A DNA stretch of 64,000 bases from Polaromonas sp. 39-63-25 (GCF_002278925.1 NZ_NCJH01000001.1:492613-556612); one strand, 5' to 3'. Shown: positions 16,371 through 24,335, counted from the stretch's first letter. The notes: a model not told the origin generated them from the letters alone. Translations and numbers: made by a program.

Positions 16371-16778
16371 CTAGCGCGCCGGCTTGGCGTTGTGCGCTGC
16401 AGCAGCGCGTATCAGCGCCTTGAAGGCCGCCTCGTCAAGGGCGTAGCCCTCCCCCAGATCAATGGCGCGGCGGGTGTTGCCTTCCAGGCTGGCGTTGAAC
16501 AGCTTTGAAGGGTCCTTGAGCGAAGCGCCTTTGGGGAAAGTCAGCTTCACCTTGACCTTGTAGGTCTCGCCGGTGCAGAGAATGCCGCCGTGCGACCAGA
16601 CCGGAATGCTCCACTTCCACTCCTCGACCACCGCCGGGTCGGCCTGCTGGATCAGCGCGCGGACATGGGCGAGCGTCTGGCCCCGCCAGTCGTCCAGGGA
16701 CTTGATCTTTGCGTCTATGAGTTGCGACGGGGACTCCGCCGCTGTGTCCTGCTTGGTCTTGCCTTGCTCTTTGCTCAT
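16371..16778 (-). CDS. DUF1801-domain protein
   Basis: A 135-residue cytoplasmic protein of the DUF1801 (YdhG-like) family. WRGQTLAHVRALIQQADPAVVEEWKWSIPVWSHGG and KVKLTFPKGASLKDPSKLFN are the family's two conserved blocks. The ATG at 16778 follows ggaggcaccctc, a good ribosome site. No enzymatic function is established for the family. A second DUF1801 gene, broken by a stop codon, lies just upstream. Confidence 0.82.
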   Translation of the reverse strand: MSKEQGKTKQDTAAESPSQLIDAKIKSLDDWRGQTLAHVRALIQQADPAVVEEWKWSIPVWSHGGILCTGETYKVKVKLTFPKGASLKDPSKLFNASLEGNTRRAIDLGEGYALDEAAFKALIRAAAAHNAKPAR

Positions 16779-16815
16779 GAGGGTGCCTCCTTCTTGATGC
16801 CAGACAACTGGCGTG

Positions 16816-17259
16816 TCACATTTTCTCGCCCGGCAACTGGCTGGCCTGCTTGATCCAGGCGACGAACTGGGCTTCGTCGATCTCCGCATCCTCGCGGATG
16901 TCAAGATAACGCGTGTCCTGGCTTTTCGATGCACCGGGTGGCATCGGCGACAGCGACTGCCCGCGGAAGAAGGTTACCTTGACCTACTTCGTGAAGCAAT
17001 GAAAGCTGAGGAACCAGCCCTCCTGCCCCGGCGTCCCATAAAACGGCGAGTTCCATTTGACGGCCTTGCGTACGCCGGGCACGGCAGCCACCACCAGCTT
17101 GTCGAGCCGGCGCCCGATATCCTGCTTCCAGCCCGGCATGGCCGCGAGATAGGCCAACACCGGTGCATCGCCTTCGCCCTTGGGGATCTGCGGGTTGCCG
17201 CCGGAAAGCAGCACCGGCTTGCTGGTTTTCGCTGTGGGTTGCGGTTTTGCTTTGGTCAC
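16816..17259 (-). pseudogene. Second DUF1801-domain gene interrupted by an in-frame amber codon
   Basis: Reading from a GTG at 17259, the frame encodes KPVLLSGGNPQIPKGEGDAP, AAMPGWKQDIGRRLD, VKWNSPFYGTPG and FLSFHCFTK, then TAG (16984-16986). The same frame then continues without break as VKVTFFRGQSLSP and YLDIREDAEIDEAQFVAWIK to a TGA at 16816-16818. Both halves are recognisable DUF1801 sequence. The amber codon sits where relatives usually have tyrosine (KYVKVTFF), so a single TAC-to-TAG change explains it. It may be a real pseudogene, or a sequencing error. Confidence 0.75.
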
Positions 17260-17528
17260 TGCATGCGCCCAATGGCCGCCGTGGCCCAGGCCATCTCGCT
17301 GCGTGGAATAGGCAGCGCAGCCCGCGCCACCCGGCGCCCGCGCGGCCCCGCCGGCGCCGGGCTGTCTGTGACGCGCTGGCTCTCCTGCTCGGGCGTCATG
17401 TGGTGCGGCACGCCGCCCTGTAGCCTGGCATAAGGGTCGGGGGAGGATGGGGCGACCAGCAGGGTGTGGTGGGCGCCGACGGCGCCTGCTGTAAAGGCGG
17501 CGGCCAGGACTAAGTTTCTGCATTGCAT
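17256..17528 (-). CDS. Small exported hypothetical protein
   Basis: A 90-residue open frame beginning MQCRNLVLAAAFTAGAVGAHH, which reads as a signal peptide. A proline-rich mature part with VPHHMTPEQESQRV and ALPIPRSEMAWATAA follows. Its stop overlaps the GTG start proposed for the broken DUF1801 gene (GTGA), suggesting translational coupling. I do not recognise a domain. Codon use resembles the high-GC backbone, so the gene lies outside the AT-richer island that starts about 100 bp away. Confidence 0.45.
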   Translation of the reverse strand: MQCRNLVLAAAFTAGAVGAHHTLLVAPSSPDPYARLQGGVPHHMTPEQESQRVTDSPAPAGPRGRRVARAALPIPRSEMAWATAAIGRMQ

Positions 17529-17711
17529 GCTGGTTTTCCCGTGAAATGAGATCCACTTGTGAGCGCGCCAGGGAAATGCACCATACCAGACGGTCGCGGC
17601 GCCGGATTTCGCGGCGCATCCTCCAATTAGATGAGGAAGATTTTTATCAAACCTCTTACTATGACCTTTACAAGTTCTGCCACATACACCTGAGCGAAAG
17701 AATCACCATTT

Positions 17712-18665
17712 ATGTTTGCCATAGCGCCATACCTTGTCGAAGTTAAGGACGAAAAAAAGCAGCCGCAGGATTTGTGGGATTTCTATAACAAACAAAACCT
17801 GCGAACAGTTCTTCTTGACTATTACAAGACCCAGCTAGGTAACTATCAGGTTGCGCCGAATAAGGGCAAAAAGATGTTCCTCGTCGCAAAACTCTTCAAA
17901 GGGACACCCACCTCAGTCACCGGCATATATCAAACCGGGGCTTTTGGATTCGAATCGGACATTTACAGCACCACAAAGAAAACAATTGCGCACAATCGCC
18001 AAAGTGACGAGGCTGACATGATGCCCTTCAATTTTTCTTTTTACATGCCCCAACAAACAACTTCAGGCCAGCGTAAGCGAGGTTTGCTTCTTTTGGGGAG
18101 ATTCAACACTCTCGGAGTTCGTCAGCTGACACTCCCACATCTACAGAAGCATTTCAAAAACCGATTTCCGGAATTTTCTCTGGAAATAAACAGAGTCGTT
18201 CCTAGCATCGTGTTAGAAACTCTTATGAGTCAAGGAACACTAAAAACAATCCGCTTGGTGAAGAAAATTCTACCCAGTGACCTCGCTGACGTCTTTTCCA
18301 GTGAAGACAAAGAGAAAGTCAGCGAGATCGAAATGGTTATACGAACGAAGCGGAAGTCCTCATTTAGCGATATCGATTGGTTGATAAGGGCTGTTGAGGC
18401 GAAGACGCACCCCCGAGATATTGTCACGATTCCCGGGTTCAATCATGACAATATCAAGCTCGAAATCCAATTAGACGGACACCCTCGCATAGTAGATCTC
18501 GGCAATACAGGAAAGCTTTCATCCAACATTGAAATTTCCAGTGTCAAAGTTCACACCAATGGACATCCAGATGCAAAAAGCTGGCTAGGAGAGGCAGACG
18601 ATCTCGCTTCAAGCATCGTGAAATCTTGGGGCGTTAAGGGAATGACGTGGCAATCAAGGCTTTAG
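17712..18665 (+). CDS. Uncharacterised soluble protein, partner of a four-TM protein
   Basis: A 317-residue protein I do not recognise. It has no signal peptide or membrane segment. A central part reads GLLLLGRFNTLGVRQLTLP, FPEFSLEINRVVP and LPSDLADVF, and a charged C-terminal part contains IEMVIRTKRKSSF. Codon use is AT-rich and unlike the backbone. A membrane protein with four helices starts 19 bp downstream on the same strand, so the two probably form one system. A cytosolic ~315-residue protein plus a small four-TM protein recalls the size pattern of Kiwa (KwaB/KwaA), but I see no motif that proves homology, and the gene order is reversed. Confidence 0.7.
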   Translation: MFAIAPYLVEVKDEKKQPQDLWDFYNKQNLRTVLLDYYKTQLGNYQVAPNKGKKMFLVAKLFKGTPTSVTGIYQTGAFGFESDIYSTTKKTIAHNRQSDEADMMPFNFSFYMPQQTTSGQRKRGLLLLGRFNTLGVRQLTLPHLQKHFKNRFPEFSLEINRVVPSIVLETLMSQGTLKTIRLVKKILPSDLADVFSSEDKEKVSEIEMVIRTKRKSSFSDIDWLIRAVEAKTHPRDIVTIPGFNHDNIKLEIQLDGHPRIVDLGNTGKLSSNIEISSVKVHTNGHPDAKSWLGEADDLASSIVKSWGVKGMTWQSRL

Positions 18666-18684
18666 AATTTTTCGCTAGTCAATC

Positions 18685-19194
18685 ATGCTTACCAAACTGA
18701 ACCCGTTCGGGATTGTTAAAGCGCATTTCTGCTCGCTGAAACGATACGATACAGAGCAGCTATCGATAGGGGAGATTCTGTTTCACTTGTTTTTTCCAGC
18801 AGCCCTCTCCGGACTGCACTATTTGCTAGTGAGGGACATTTCTGAGAATGTCGTGGGCATTATCGTATCTGCCGCATCCATTGTTGCTGGATTGATGCTC
18901 AATCTCATGGTGTTAATTTACACCTTAGTCTATAACGCAAAAAATGGTGCAAAGCCGATATCAAATTTTTCTGACTTTAAGAATATTTCTTCTGAAACTA
19001 TTGCGTCAATTTCCTACAGCGTTCTTCTGTGCATTACGTTAGTAATTTCTTCATTTTTGATTCTGTCCCAATGGGCGCCAATATCAGTACTAGGAAGACT
19101 ATCCACTGTATATATCGGAACTTCAACAATACTATGCTTGTTGATAGTTTTGAAGCGATGCTATGCGATTATCCAGTTTGATTTAAAGCAATAG
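18685..19194 (+). CDS. Four-helix inner-membrane protein, partner of the preceding gene
   Basis: A 169-residue protein with four predicted membrane helices: about 32-50 (FHLFFPAALSGLHYLLV), 56-80 (GIIVSAASIVAGLMLNLMVL), 110-130 (SVLLCITLVISSFLIL) and 138-160 (YIGTSTILCLLIVL). A polar N-terminal segment of about 28 residues likely faces the cytoplasm. No domain is recognised. It is close behind the soluble partner and has the same low GC. In two-gene defence systems such proteins are membrane effectors or anchors; that role here is inference. Confidence 0.68.
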   Translation: MLTKLNPFGIVKAHFCSLKRYDTEQLSIGEILFHLFFPAALSGLHYLLVRDISENVVGIIVSAASIVAGLMLNLMVLIYTLVYNAKNGAKPISNFSDFKNISSETIASISYSVLLCITLVISSFLILSQWAPISVLGRLSTVYIGTSTILCLLIVLKRCYAIIQFDLKQ

Positions 19195-19310
19195 CACGAC
19201 GTAGGAAGTTTCCAAGTACTCCTCGGCCACCTGCCGTTGATCCTACAAAGGTAAAAGCCCAGCTGCTACGCAGTCCTTCAAAAGATCCATTGACTATGTG
19301 TGACTAAGTT

Positions 19311-21743
19311 CTATAGATCTATGACGGTGATCATTTCAGCAATGATCTTCACATCGCCCGCCGACTCAGCATCAAAAACCATTGGCTTAAAACCCGGATC
19401 CGTGCTGTCAGGCGATAGCTTCACAACAGAGTGAAACCAACCTCCGTCCGCAGACTGAGTTTTCTCGCTTGAATATATCTTGACGGTGTACGAACCGCCC
19501 GACTCAGGATCTTCAATGGATCGGTGCTCCGCAACAACCACCTTCCCTGCTCGGGTCCCTTGGGGATTTGCTCTGAAGAGGCACCAACTGCCATTCGGTA
19601 TCCGGCGATTCATGGACTCGCCAACAACCTGCGCAATGAACATGCCTGGCCGAGGGCGGTAAATATCTGGCAGCGCTACCCATTCGACTGCATCGTTGTC
19701 GAAGGACTGCACTTCGCTGAACATGCCGGCAGCGAGCTTGAGGGCAACCACCGGAACCGCATTCTTGAATGGCTTGACGTGTTTTCGGTCCAATGGCTTG
19801 AACGGCAACACATTGGTCTGAGCCGGGGGCGGGCTAACAGACGCGGCTGCGACAACATCAGCAACGGGACCGGAAGTCTGGGCACCCATGCGGGAACGAA
19901 AGTAGTCCGCTGTTTCCGTGTCTGTGCAATAGATGTAGCAGCCCTTCATGCCGCGAGTCATCAAGGTCCGGTAGGTGTTCTTGATGATCAGATCGAGCCG
20001 TTTTTTACCCTCGACCGGCTCCTCCCTCAGAAGCTTCCTCCAGCCGAAGATTGACTTGTCGGAGGAAGCCCGTTTCTCAGGCCGGCACACCACTTCACCA
20101 TTCCGGACCACGAAGTCGTCGCCGACGATCACGCCAATGTAGTCGACTTCAAGGCCTTGGCAGGTGTGAATACAACCGATCTCTTCCACCGAGTCGGACG
20201 CAACAATCCATAAGCTGGCGTCCTCCACCAAATTCCAGCGCTTCTTGAATCCATGCTCAGGAATCACAACGTCAAACGCCTCGGGATTCGTTTTGCTGGG
20301 CCACTTCCAGCAATAGCCGGCCACAACACGCGACTTGTTGTTGCCCTTGTTCTTTTCCACAATGCGTTGGTGCAGTTCAGTGGGTGAGTCGAACACCTGA
20401 AAGTCGAAGGCCGCTCCCTCTAAGAGAGGATTTGCGGTGGGCCGGACACCGAGCGTGTTATCCAGCCAGGCCAGGTATCCGTCTGAGCCATTGCAGCGAA
20501 ATTGGGACGCCAACTCCATCACTGAGACTTTGGCCCCCGCCTTTTCCGCCCATGCAGCAATCGCGGCCTTGCCACCAATATCCTTCAGCGTGACGCGCTG
20601 GTCTTCGTCAATAAAGAAGAACGTGCAATTTGCAGCACTGATGAGTTCCTTGATCTGGTTCTCGCCAAGGTTGCCGTAAAGGCCGCCCTTCTCGTTGAGG
20701 CGGTGCGCCTCGTCCACGATCAGCGTGTCAAAAATACCTGGATCCTTATCGACGAAGGCGCCAGACCCGGAGAAGAAATTGGATATGACGGATTTCCTGA
20801 AGTGCTTCACCAACTTGCTCTCATACACAGCGCGCGGAGCGGCATTTTTCGAAACGTACTTGCAGTTCTGTCCCGTCTTGGTAAGGGCAACCAGCAAATT
20901 GATGGCGACCACTGACTTCCCAGTTCCCGGACCGCCTTCAACGATCATCACGTGCTTCTTCTGCGGCTCCGCGTGTCGTGCCACAGCCAGCGCGCTTTCA
21001 TAAACGACCTTCTGATCGTCGATCAGCACAAACTCTTCCTGCCCCTTGAGCATCTTGACCAGGCTATCGGCCAACATCTTGGATGGACGAATTCTTCCGT
21101 TCTCGATCTTGTAGAGCAGCTCAATGCTATCGCCGTGCTTCACGTGTTTCTTGATAAACGCTCGCAGCTTGTCCCGCTCATCGTCGCCCTTCAGAAAAAT
21201 CGGAGCGCGCTCGATATAGGCTGCATAAAAGTCATGCGCGATCACACCGTCAGGCAGGTAGTTGTGCAAATAGGCACAAGGCTGGAGCGTCACTCCACCC
21301 TCATGGATGGCCTCGTTGAATCCATCCAGCAGGGCTGCGTACGACCAAGCCTGATACGAGGGGTGACTGACCTCCCGATGTGCGCCACCGGTGTAAGTGG
21401 AAACGACGCCGTCCATTTTCGTCAGCTTGGCAGTCTCCCATTGTTTCAGCTCGACAATGATGACTTGGGGCGACCTGTCTTCAGCCAATCCCGTCAGGAT
21501 GAAGTCAACCCGTTTTCCGCTTTGCGGGATGTTGTACTCAATCGCTACCCCGGCATCGGCTGGAATACCGTCGTCGTTGAGGACGCGCGCCATGCAAACG
21601 AGAGAAGAGCGCCAGGAATTGATTTCTGAGGGCCCAACCCTGTGTCCAAGTTTCTGGAAAAAGGCGTTGCTGACAACCACCTCGATGGCGGTGCTGTGCA
21701 CTTGCTCAAGAAACTTTGATTTGGTTGCCTGATAGACGATCAC
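19311..21743 (-). CDS. PD-(D/E)XK nuclease - SF1 (DUF2075/Schlafen-type) helicase - S24 LexA-like protease fusion
   Basis: An 810-residue, three-part protein. Residues 1-130 are a PD-(D/E)XK-type nuclease region (D80, then E98-L-K100 in VIIVELKQW). Residues about 240-640 are a DUF2075 helicase with Walker A GGPGTGKS (270-277) and Walker B LIVDEAH (341-347). Residues about 665-810 match an S24 peptidase: possible self-cleavage bond A672-G673 (LAAGMFSE), nucleophile S710 in VGESM, and lysine K755 in TVKIY. Start is a GTG at 21743 with an AGGA about 14 nt upstream. The MazG-like gene lies 56 bp upstream on the same strand, forming a probable operon. This suggests a DNA-damage- or phage-triggered defence enzyme; self-cleavage is inferred, not shown. 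Confidence 0.82.
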   Translation of the reverse strand: MIVYQATKSKFLEQVHSTAIEVVVSNAFFQKLGHRVGPSEINSWRSSLVCMARVLNDDGIPADAGVAIEYNIPQSGKRVDFILTGLAEDRSPQVIIVELKQWETAKLTKMDGVVSTYTGGAHREVSHPSYQAWSYAALLDGFNEAIHEGGVTLQPCAYLHNYLPDGVIAHDFYAAYIERAPIFLKGDDERDKLRAFIKKHVKHGDSIELLYKIENGRIRPSKMLADSLVKMLKGQEEFVLIDDQKVVYESALAVARHAEPQKKHVMIVEGGPGTGKSVVAINLLVALTKTGQNCKYVSKNAAPRAVYESKLVKHFRKSVISNFFSGSGAFVDKDPGIFDTLIVDEAHRLNEKGGLYGNLGENQIKELISAANCTFFFIDEDQRVTLKDIGGKAAIAAWAEKAGAKVSVMELASQFRCNGSDGYLAWLDNTLGVRPTANPLLEGAAFDFQVFDSPTELHQRIVEKNKGNNKSRVVAGYCWKWPSKTNPEAFDVVIPEHGFKKRWNLVEDASLWIVASDSVEEIGCIHTCQGLEVDYIGVIVGDDFVVRNGEVVCRPEKRASSDKSIFGWRKLLREEPVEGKKRLDLIIKNTYRTLMTRGMKGCYIYCTDTETADYFRSRMGAQTSGPVADVVAAASVSPPPAQTNVLPFKPLDRKHVKPFKNAVPVVALKLAAGMFSEVQSFDNDAVEWVALPDIYRPRPGMFIAQVVGESMNRRIPNGSWCLFRANPQGTRAGKVVVAEHRSIEDPESGGSYTVKIYSSEKTQSADGGWFHSVVKLSPDSTDPGFKPMVFDAESAGDVKIIAEMITVIDL

Positions 21744-21799
21744 TTGGGTTGCACCATTCCTATTTTTGATAAGTGCCGGCAGGGTATCCGGTCAGCAAC

Positions 21800-22150
21800 T
21801 CATATCTCCGTATATTTTTTGCTGGAACCCAGTGGACGATCGACCGGATATTTTTCGGCGTTCACAGCTAGTTTGGTCCGAGCCGCGTCCACCAAGTCGA
21901 TCTGAAGCTTGTCGCAGAGCTGCAGTAGATACAGGAGCACGTCGGCGGCCTCTGCAGCGACTTTAGCTTTCGCCTCGGAGGGAAGATTGCGACTTTGGTC
22001 TTCCGTCAGCCACTGGAAATGCTCCAGCAGTTCCGATGCTTCCACCGTAAGCGCCGACGCGAGATTCTTGGGCGAATGGAACTGCTCCCATTCACGCTCC
22101 TTGGCAAAGGCGCGAAGGGCTTGTGTGATGGACTCAAGTTCGGTGTTCAT
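21800..22150 (-). CDS. Small MazG/dCTPase-like nucleotide pyrophosphohydrolase, island copy
   Basis: A 116-residue paralogue of the protein at 14578-14949. The metal motif is intact (E37-AS-E40, E67-AA-D70), as is the DCTPP1-like NLASALTVEASELLEHFQW. The DNA has diverged well beyond a recent duplication. It is first in a probable two-gene operon with the nuclease-helicase-S24 protein (56-bp gap). A nucleotide-degrading enzyme beside a nuclease suggests depletion of a nucleotide pool, for example dCTP, during phage attack; that role is inferred from context. Confidence 0.85.
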   Translation of the reverse strand: MNTELESITQALRAFAKEREWEQFHSPKNLASALTVEASELLEHFQWLTEDQSRNLPSEAKAKVAAEAADVLLYLLQLCDKLQIDLVDAARTKLAVNAEKYPVDRPLGSSKKYTEI

Positions 22151-22377
22151 GCGAGACCTGCGTCAGGAAATTTCGATCCTGATGAAGATGTCAAAGGCTG
22201 GAAGCTGGTAAAGAAGATAGTCACTGTGATTCACCGCGTGAAAGTTGACCCATGGCGCCATCGCCCTTGAATGCAGACCATTCTAGGTGACCACCTGCGA
22301 GTTGCCATCCCCTATTAAGAGGATCCTGTACACGCATAGCAAGCGGTATAACTGGGTTTTCTCAACAGTTGCAAGCC

Positions 22378-22869
22378 ATGCCTAAACTGACTCCCTATCA
22401 AGTCAACGTAGCCGCCGAGGCCTTTACCTGCGTAGTTATGTCACAGGCCGGATATGACGTAGCGATGCAATACGGAACAACTCAACCAGATTGGGACATC
22501 CTTGCAACAAAGGGATCACGGACTCTTAAACTTCAGGTAAAGGGAAGCCAGACCGGCGGATGGGGCCTCTTCCAGGGAAATCTGAAAGATGCGGATTACC
22601 ATGGCGCACTTGATGCATGGCTGGCCCGGGAATTGGAAGACGTGGTTTACGTATTTGTGCAGTTCAAAAACGTGCCGGTTGGTGCCGCACCTAGATGCTA
22701 TTTAGCTCGTCCCTTAGAAATTGTCCAGCACATGCGCACCACACGCGGCGGACACGCGCGGACAACACTCAAAGAGAAACACGCCTATAGTCGCGGCGTT
22801 GGTGCGGGTCACGAAGACGTTATCCCACCTAGCTGGTTGTTCTCTCACTCCCGAGTTGACACGCTGTAG
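22378..22869 (+). CDS. Small PD-(D/E)XK-like nuclease-fold protein (QxK variant)
   Basis: A 163-residue protein. PDWDILATKGSRTLKLQVKGSQ gives an Asp followed by Q-x-K, the variant of the PD-(D/E)XK core seen in some small endonuclease-like families. An N-terminal helix (YQVNVAAEAFTCVVMSQAGYDV) fits the fold's opening. The ATG at 22378 is used; a TTG three codons upstream is possible. It diverges from the MazG-helicase operon, with 227 bp between them. Function is unknown; nucleic-acid cleavage or binding is plausible. Confidence 0.62.
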   Translation: MPKLTPYQVNVAAEAFTCVVMSQAGYDVAMQYGTTQPDWDILATKGSRTLKLQVKGSQTGGWGLFQGNLKDADYHGALDAWLARELEDVVYVFVQFKNVPVGAAPRCYLARPLEIVQHMRTTRGGHARTTLKEKHAYSRGVGAGHEDVIPPSWLFSHSRVDTL

Positions 22870-22902
22870 AAGTCGAGGCAATCGACGACGGACGTTGGCC
22901 CA

Positions 22903-23098
22903 CTACTCCGTCATCTTCAACCCCACCCCAAACCCCCGCCCCACCCCATACCGTCCCATCATCCCCCGGTACCACCGCTGCACATGCGGAAAGTCCGCCA
23001 GATCAACCTTGTGCCGCTCATGCCGCCAGACCCAGCCGACGATGGCGAAGTCGGCTATTGAGATTTCATCGCCTGCCACAGGGACGTTGGTCCTGTCG
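22903..23098 (-). pseudogene. Truncated glutathione S-transferase (C-terminal 65 codons only)
   Basis: The minus strand reads AGDEISIADFAIVGWVWR, HERHKVDLADFPHVQRWYRG and GVGRGFGVGLKMTE before TAG at 22903-22905. This is nearly the same as the end of the intact gene at 23706-24335. Differences are scattered and mostly conservative, so it was once a functional paralogue. Homology stops at about 23,098, where the end of the unrelated 23104-23670 gene begins; the first two thirds of the gene are missing. It marks a recombination junction at the island's right edge. Confidence 0.8.
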
Positions 23099-23103
23099 CT
23101 ACC

Positions 23104-23670
23104 TTACGGCACCCGCGCTCCCGAGTTGCCAACTCTCTGTTGCCGCTCCCTTGCCACTCTCCTATCCCCGATTGCTGAAGCCAGAAGTAACAGGGCCATA
23201 CCGCCAAACATCACCCAACGACCAGCCGTTAAGCTGATCGCGCTTTGATAGTGAGAGACGATTCGGCTATACGGTAGCGTAATGCCTTTGTCGCATCTGA
23301 CGCTCCAAATACGGCGGTCGGAAGGAAGGACGAGGTAACGGATGCGTTCAACTTTCAGCTCAGCCAGGCATCCATGAAGTTGTTTGAGCTCGTAATCTGT
23401 AGCCTCTGTGAATAGCAGCCCTTTGCGCGTTGCAAGGTGCAGGAGGTCATCAGGAAAGTTGAAGCTCTCAGTTCGGCCGTCAAGGAGTTCGAGTCTTATA
23501 TGCGGCTGATCTCGGTGAACTCTAAGAATCTTCCCATGCACGACTTCTGTATTTGCCTCCGCCGGAGGCGGATTCAGATGCATAACAGCCATGGGGTACC
23601 CGACTAATACGCTTACTACGATTACCCACCACAGTTTGTAGTTGTGATTCAGCCAAAAACGGTGAAGCAT
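23104..23670 (-). CDS. Hypothetical membrane protein with two terminal helices
   Basis: A 188-residue protein, not recognised. An N-terminal helix (KLWWVIVVSVLVGYPMAVM), a roughly 110-residue extracytoplasmic part (GKILRVHRDQPHIRLELLDGRTESFNFP looks like a small beta domain) and a second helix near the C terminus (WVMFGGMALLLLASAIG) are visible. It is sandwiched between the truncated and intact gst copies, so it probably arrived with that rearrangement. No partner gene is evident. Confidence 0.6.
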   Translation of the reverse strand: MLHRFWLNHNYKLWWVIVVSVLVGYPMAVMHLNPPPAEANTEVVHGKILRVHRDQPHIRLELLDGRTESFNFPDDLLHLATRKGLLFTEATDYELKQLHGCLAELKVERIRYLVLPSDRRIWSVRCDKGITLPYSRIVSHYQSAISLTAGRWVMFGGMALLLLASAIGDRRVARERQQRVGNSGARVP

Positions 23671-23705
23671 CTTTTTGCCTCCTAAGCTTGCCGAGACCTA
23701 CAGAA

Positions 23706-24335
23706 TCACTTCAACGCCACCCCAAACCCCCGCCCCACCCCATCCCGCGCCATCATCCCCCGGTACCACCTCAACACATTCGGAAAATCCGCCAGATCGA
23801 TCTTGTGCCGCTCATGCCGCCAGACCCAGCCGACGATGGCGAAGTCGGCTATGGAGATTTCTTCGCCTGCGAAGAAGGCGTGGTCGGCCAGGCGGCGGTC
23901 CATCACGCCGTAGAGGCGCTTCGTTTCGGCCATGAAGCGCTCCAGGGCGTAGCGGCGGTCGGCTTCGTCTTTGAGTGCGATGAAGTGGTGCACCTGGCCG
24001 GGCATGGGGCCGAAGCCGCCCACCTGGAACATCAGCCACTCCAAAGCGGCGACGCGGGCGCGCGGGTTTTTGGGCAAAAACTGGCCGGTCTTTTCGGCCA
24101 GGTAGATCAGGATGGCGCCGGACTCGAAGATGCTGATGGGTTCACCGCCCGGGCCGTCGGGGTCGATGATGGCGGGGATCTTGTTGTTGGGGCTGATCTT
24201 CAGGAACTCGGGCGCGGTCTGCTCGCCCTGGGTGATGTCGACCACGTGCACCTCATAGGGCAGGCCCATTTCTTCGAGGGCAACGCTGATCTTGCGGCCG
24301 TTGGGGGTGTCGAAGGCGTAGAGCTGGATGGGCAT
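23706..24335 (-). CDS. Glutathione S-transferase, YfcG/YghU-like
   Basis: A 209-residue cytoplasmic GST. The start at 24335 gives MPIQLYAFDTPNGRKISVALEE; TPNG is the active-site loop of the Nu/YfcG group, which reduces disulfides with glutathione. ISPNNKIPAIIDPDG and IFESGAILIYLAEK form the glutathione site, and an all-helical C-terminal domain follows. A partial paralogue of its last ~65 codons lies at 22903-23098. Confidence 0.88.
   Translation of the reverse strand: MPIQLYAFDTPNGRKISVALEEMGLPYEVHVVDITQGEQTAPEFLKISPNNKIPAIIDPDGPGGEPISIFESGAILIYLAEKTGQFLPKNPRARVAALEWLMFQVGGFGPMPGQVHHFIALKDEADRRYALERFMAETKRLYGVMDRRLADHAFFAGEEISIADFAIVGWVWRHERHKIDLADFPNVLRWYRGMMARDGVGRGFGVALK

Larger units (their letters stand above)
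17620..23100. other. AT-richer accessory island, defence-like gene content
   Basis: From about 17,620 the base composition drops visibly below the GC-rich backbone, most strongly at 17.7-19.3 kb, and recovers around 22.9-23.1 kb. The interval carries genes of unknown or defence-like type on both strands: an unknown soluble protein plus four-TM protein, MazG-like, nuclease-helicase-S24 and a QxK nuclease-like protein. It ends at a truncated gst copy whose intact paralogue lies beyond. No integrase or tRNA was found, so the mode of entry is open. Confidence 0.6.

Noticed and set aside
14578-22150. Recent duplication of the MazG-like gene as the island's attachment repeat
   Set aside because: The two genes differ at many positions, by eye about a quarter of the bases, which is too divergent for an integration direct repeat.
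22320-22340. Possible LexA box near the island nuclease genes (CTGTACACGC...)
   Set aside because: Only one half-site matches CTGT; the ACAG arm is missing. Control of the S24-fusion operon by LexA is therefore not supported.
17620-23100. Integrase, tRNA attachment site or insertion sequence bounding the island
   Set aside because: No transposase or recombinase reading frame and no tRNA sequence was found; the region is listed only as a compositional island.
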